Of a stretch of 5,878 bases of DNA, positions 5,802 to 5,878 are shown piece after piece. Position 1 is the first letter of the stretch. Every line of letters starts with the position of its first letter. The stretch lies in contig JAGCPM010000166.1 in the NCBI GenBank assembly GCA_017965685.1, positions 1-5,878 on the forward strand, given 5' to 3'. Position numbers and translations under genes: made by a program. The notes under the pieces were generated by a model. It ran no database searches and had not been told where the DNA came from. It was given only the letters and a program-made list of their open reading frames with translations. The stretch is from Kiritimatiellia bacterium. GTDB taxonomy: Bacteria > Verrucomicrobiota > Kiritimatiellia > RFP12 > UBA1067.

Positions 5802-5823
5802 TCCCCGTGCACCGGCACGGGGA
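5802..5823. repeat. Perfect 9-bp GC-rich inverted repeat
   Basis: TCCCCGTGC and its exact complement flank a 4-nt loop. Neither strand has a T-run after the stem, so it is not a standard terminator. On the minus strand it lies about 34 nt before the start of the broken small gene, in its likely leader, so an RNA structure or protein-binding site is possible. The CCCCGTG stem recalls type I CRISPR repeats, but only one copy is present and no array is seen. Confidence 0.6.
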
Positions 5824-5833
5824 AGCTGTTTTG

Positions 5834-5878
5834 CTCCGGTAGGGAAGTGAAATCTCTCCGGTAGGGAAGTGAAACCTC
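5834..5878. repeat. 22-bp tandem direct repeat at the right edge
   Basis: The unit CTCCGGTAGGGAAGTGAAA(T/C)CT occurs twice head to tail (5834-5855 and 5856-5877), differing at one base. The last base of the window matches the start of a third unit, so the array may continue outside. A 22-bp period is not a multiple of three, which argues against protein-coding repeats. It is close to two helical turns, which would put copies on the same face of the DNA, as in iteron or operator arrays. Function unknown. Confidence 0.75.

Noticed and set aside
5802..5823. Single type I CRISPR-like repeat
   Set aside because: Only one copy, no spacers and no cas genes; the adjacent 22-bp tandem units have no spacers between them.

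Overview
The window comes from a GC-rich bacterial chromosome. All five intact genes lie on the minus strand, so transcription runs from right to left. Nothing in the sequence fixes the taxon. The promoter style (TATACT -10 boxes, often in the context TTTGATATACTAC) and the mix of housekeeping genes fit a free-living or host-associated Gram-negative-type bacterium. A member of the PVC superphylum (Kiritimatiellota, Lentisphaerota or Verrucomicrobiota) is a guess only. There are no tRNA or rRNA genes, CRISPR arrays, transposases or recombinases.

Right end (5388-5878): a gene-poor regulatory stretch. From the right it holds a 22-bp tandem repeat touching the window edge, a perfect 9-bp GC-rich hairpin, and a small gene (5562-5768) broken by two opposite frameshifts that otherwise has a good ribosome binding site. 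These are followed by a hairpin covering a consensus AGGAGG, an extended -10 promoter, and a strong intrinsic terminator only about 60 nt downstream of that promoter. This promoter-plus-terminator cassette could make a very short RNA or act as an attenuator.

Middle (2642-5367): a two-gene operon. The first gene encodes a short RNase R/RNase II-family exoribonuclease (RNB plus S1, without the usual N-terminal cold-shock domains). The second encodes a NahK-like sugar 1-kinase of the aminoglycoside-phosphotransferase fold, whose start overlaps the RNase stop by 10 nt. A TATACT promoter sits so close to the RNase start that the mRNA would be nearly leaderless.

Left (59-2568): a three-gene operon with its own promoter. 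It encodes a protein made of two PAS domains with no output domain, an S4-containing RluA-family pseudouridine synthase (6 nt downstream), and a small alkaline-phosphatase-superfamily metalloenzyme related to cofactor-independent phosphoglycerate mutase (ATGA overlap). A further promoter-like sequence lies in the 3' end of the last gene and points out of the window. It is followed by a Shine-Dalgarno-like sequence at the left edge, so another minus-strand gene probably starts just outside.

Functionally the window combines RNA processing and modification (RNase, pseudouridine synthase), sugar or phosphate metabolism (kinase, phosphomutase-like enzyme) and a sensory PAS protein. No clear new defence or mobile system is visible. 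The points most worth a second look are the short promoter-terminator cassette, the frameshifted small gene, the tandem repeats at the edge and the output-less PAS protein in an RNA-modification operon.
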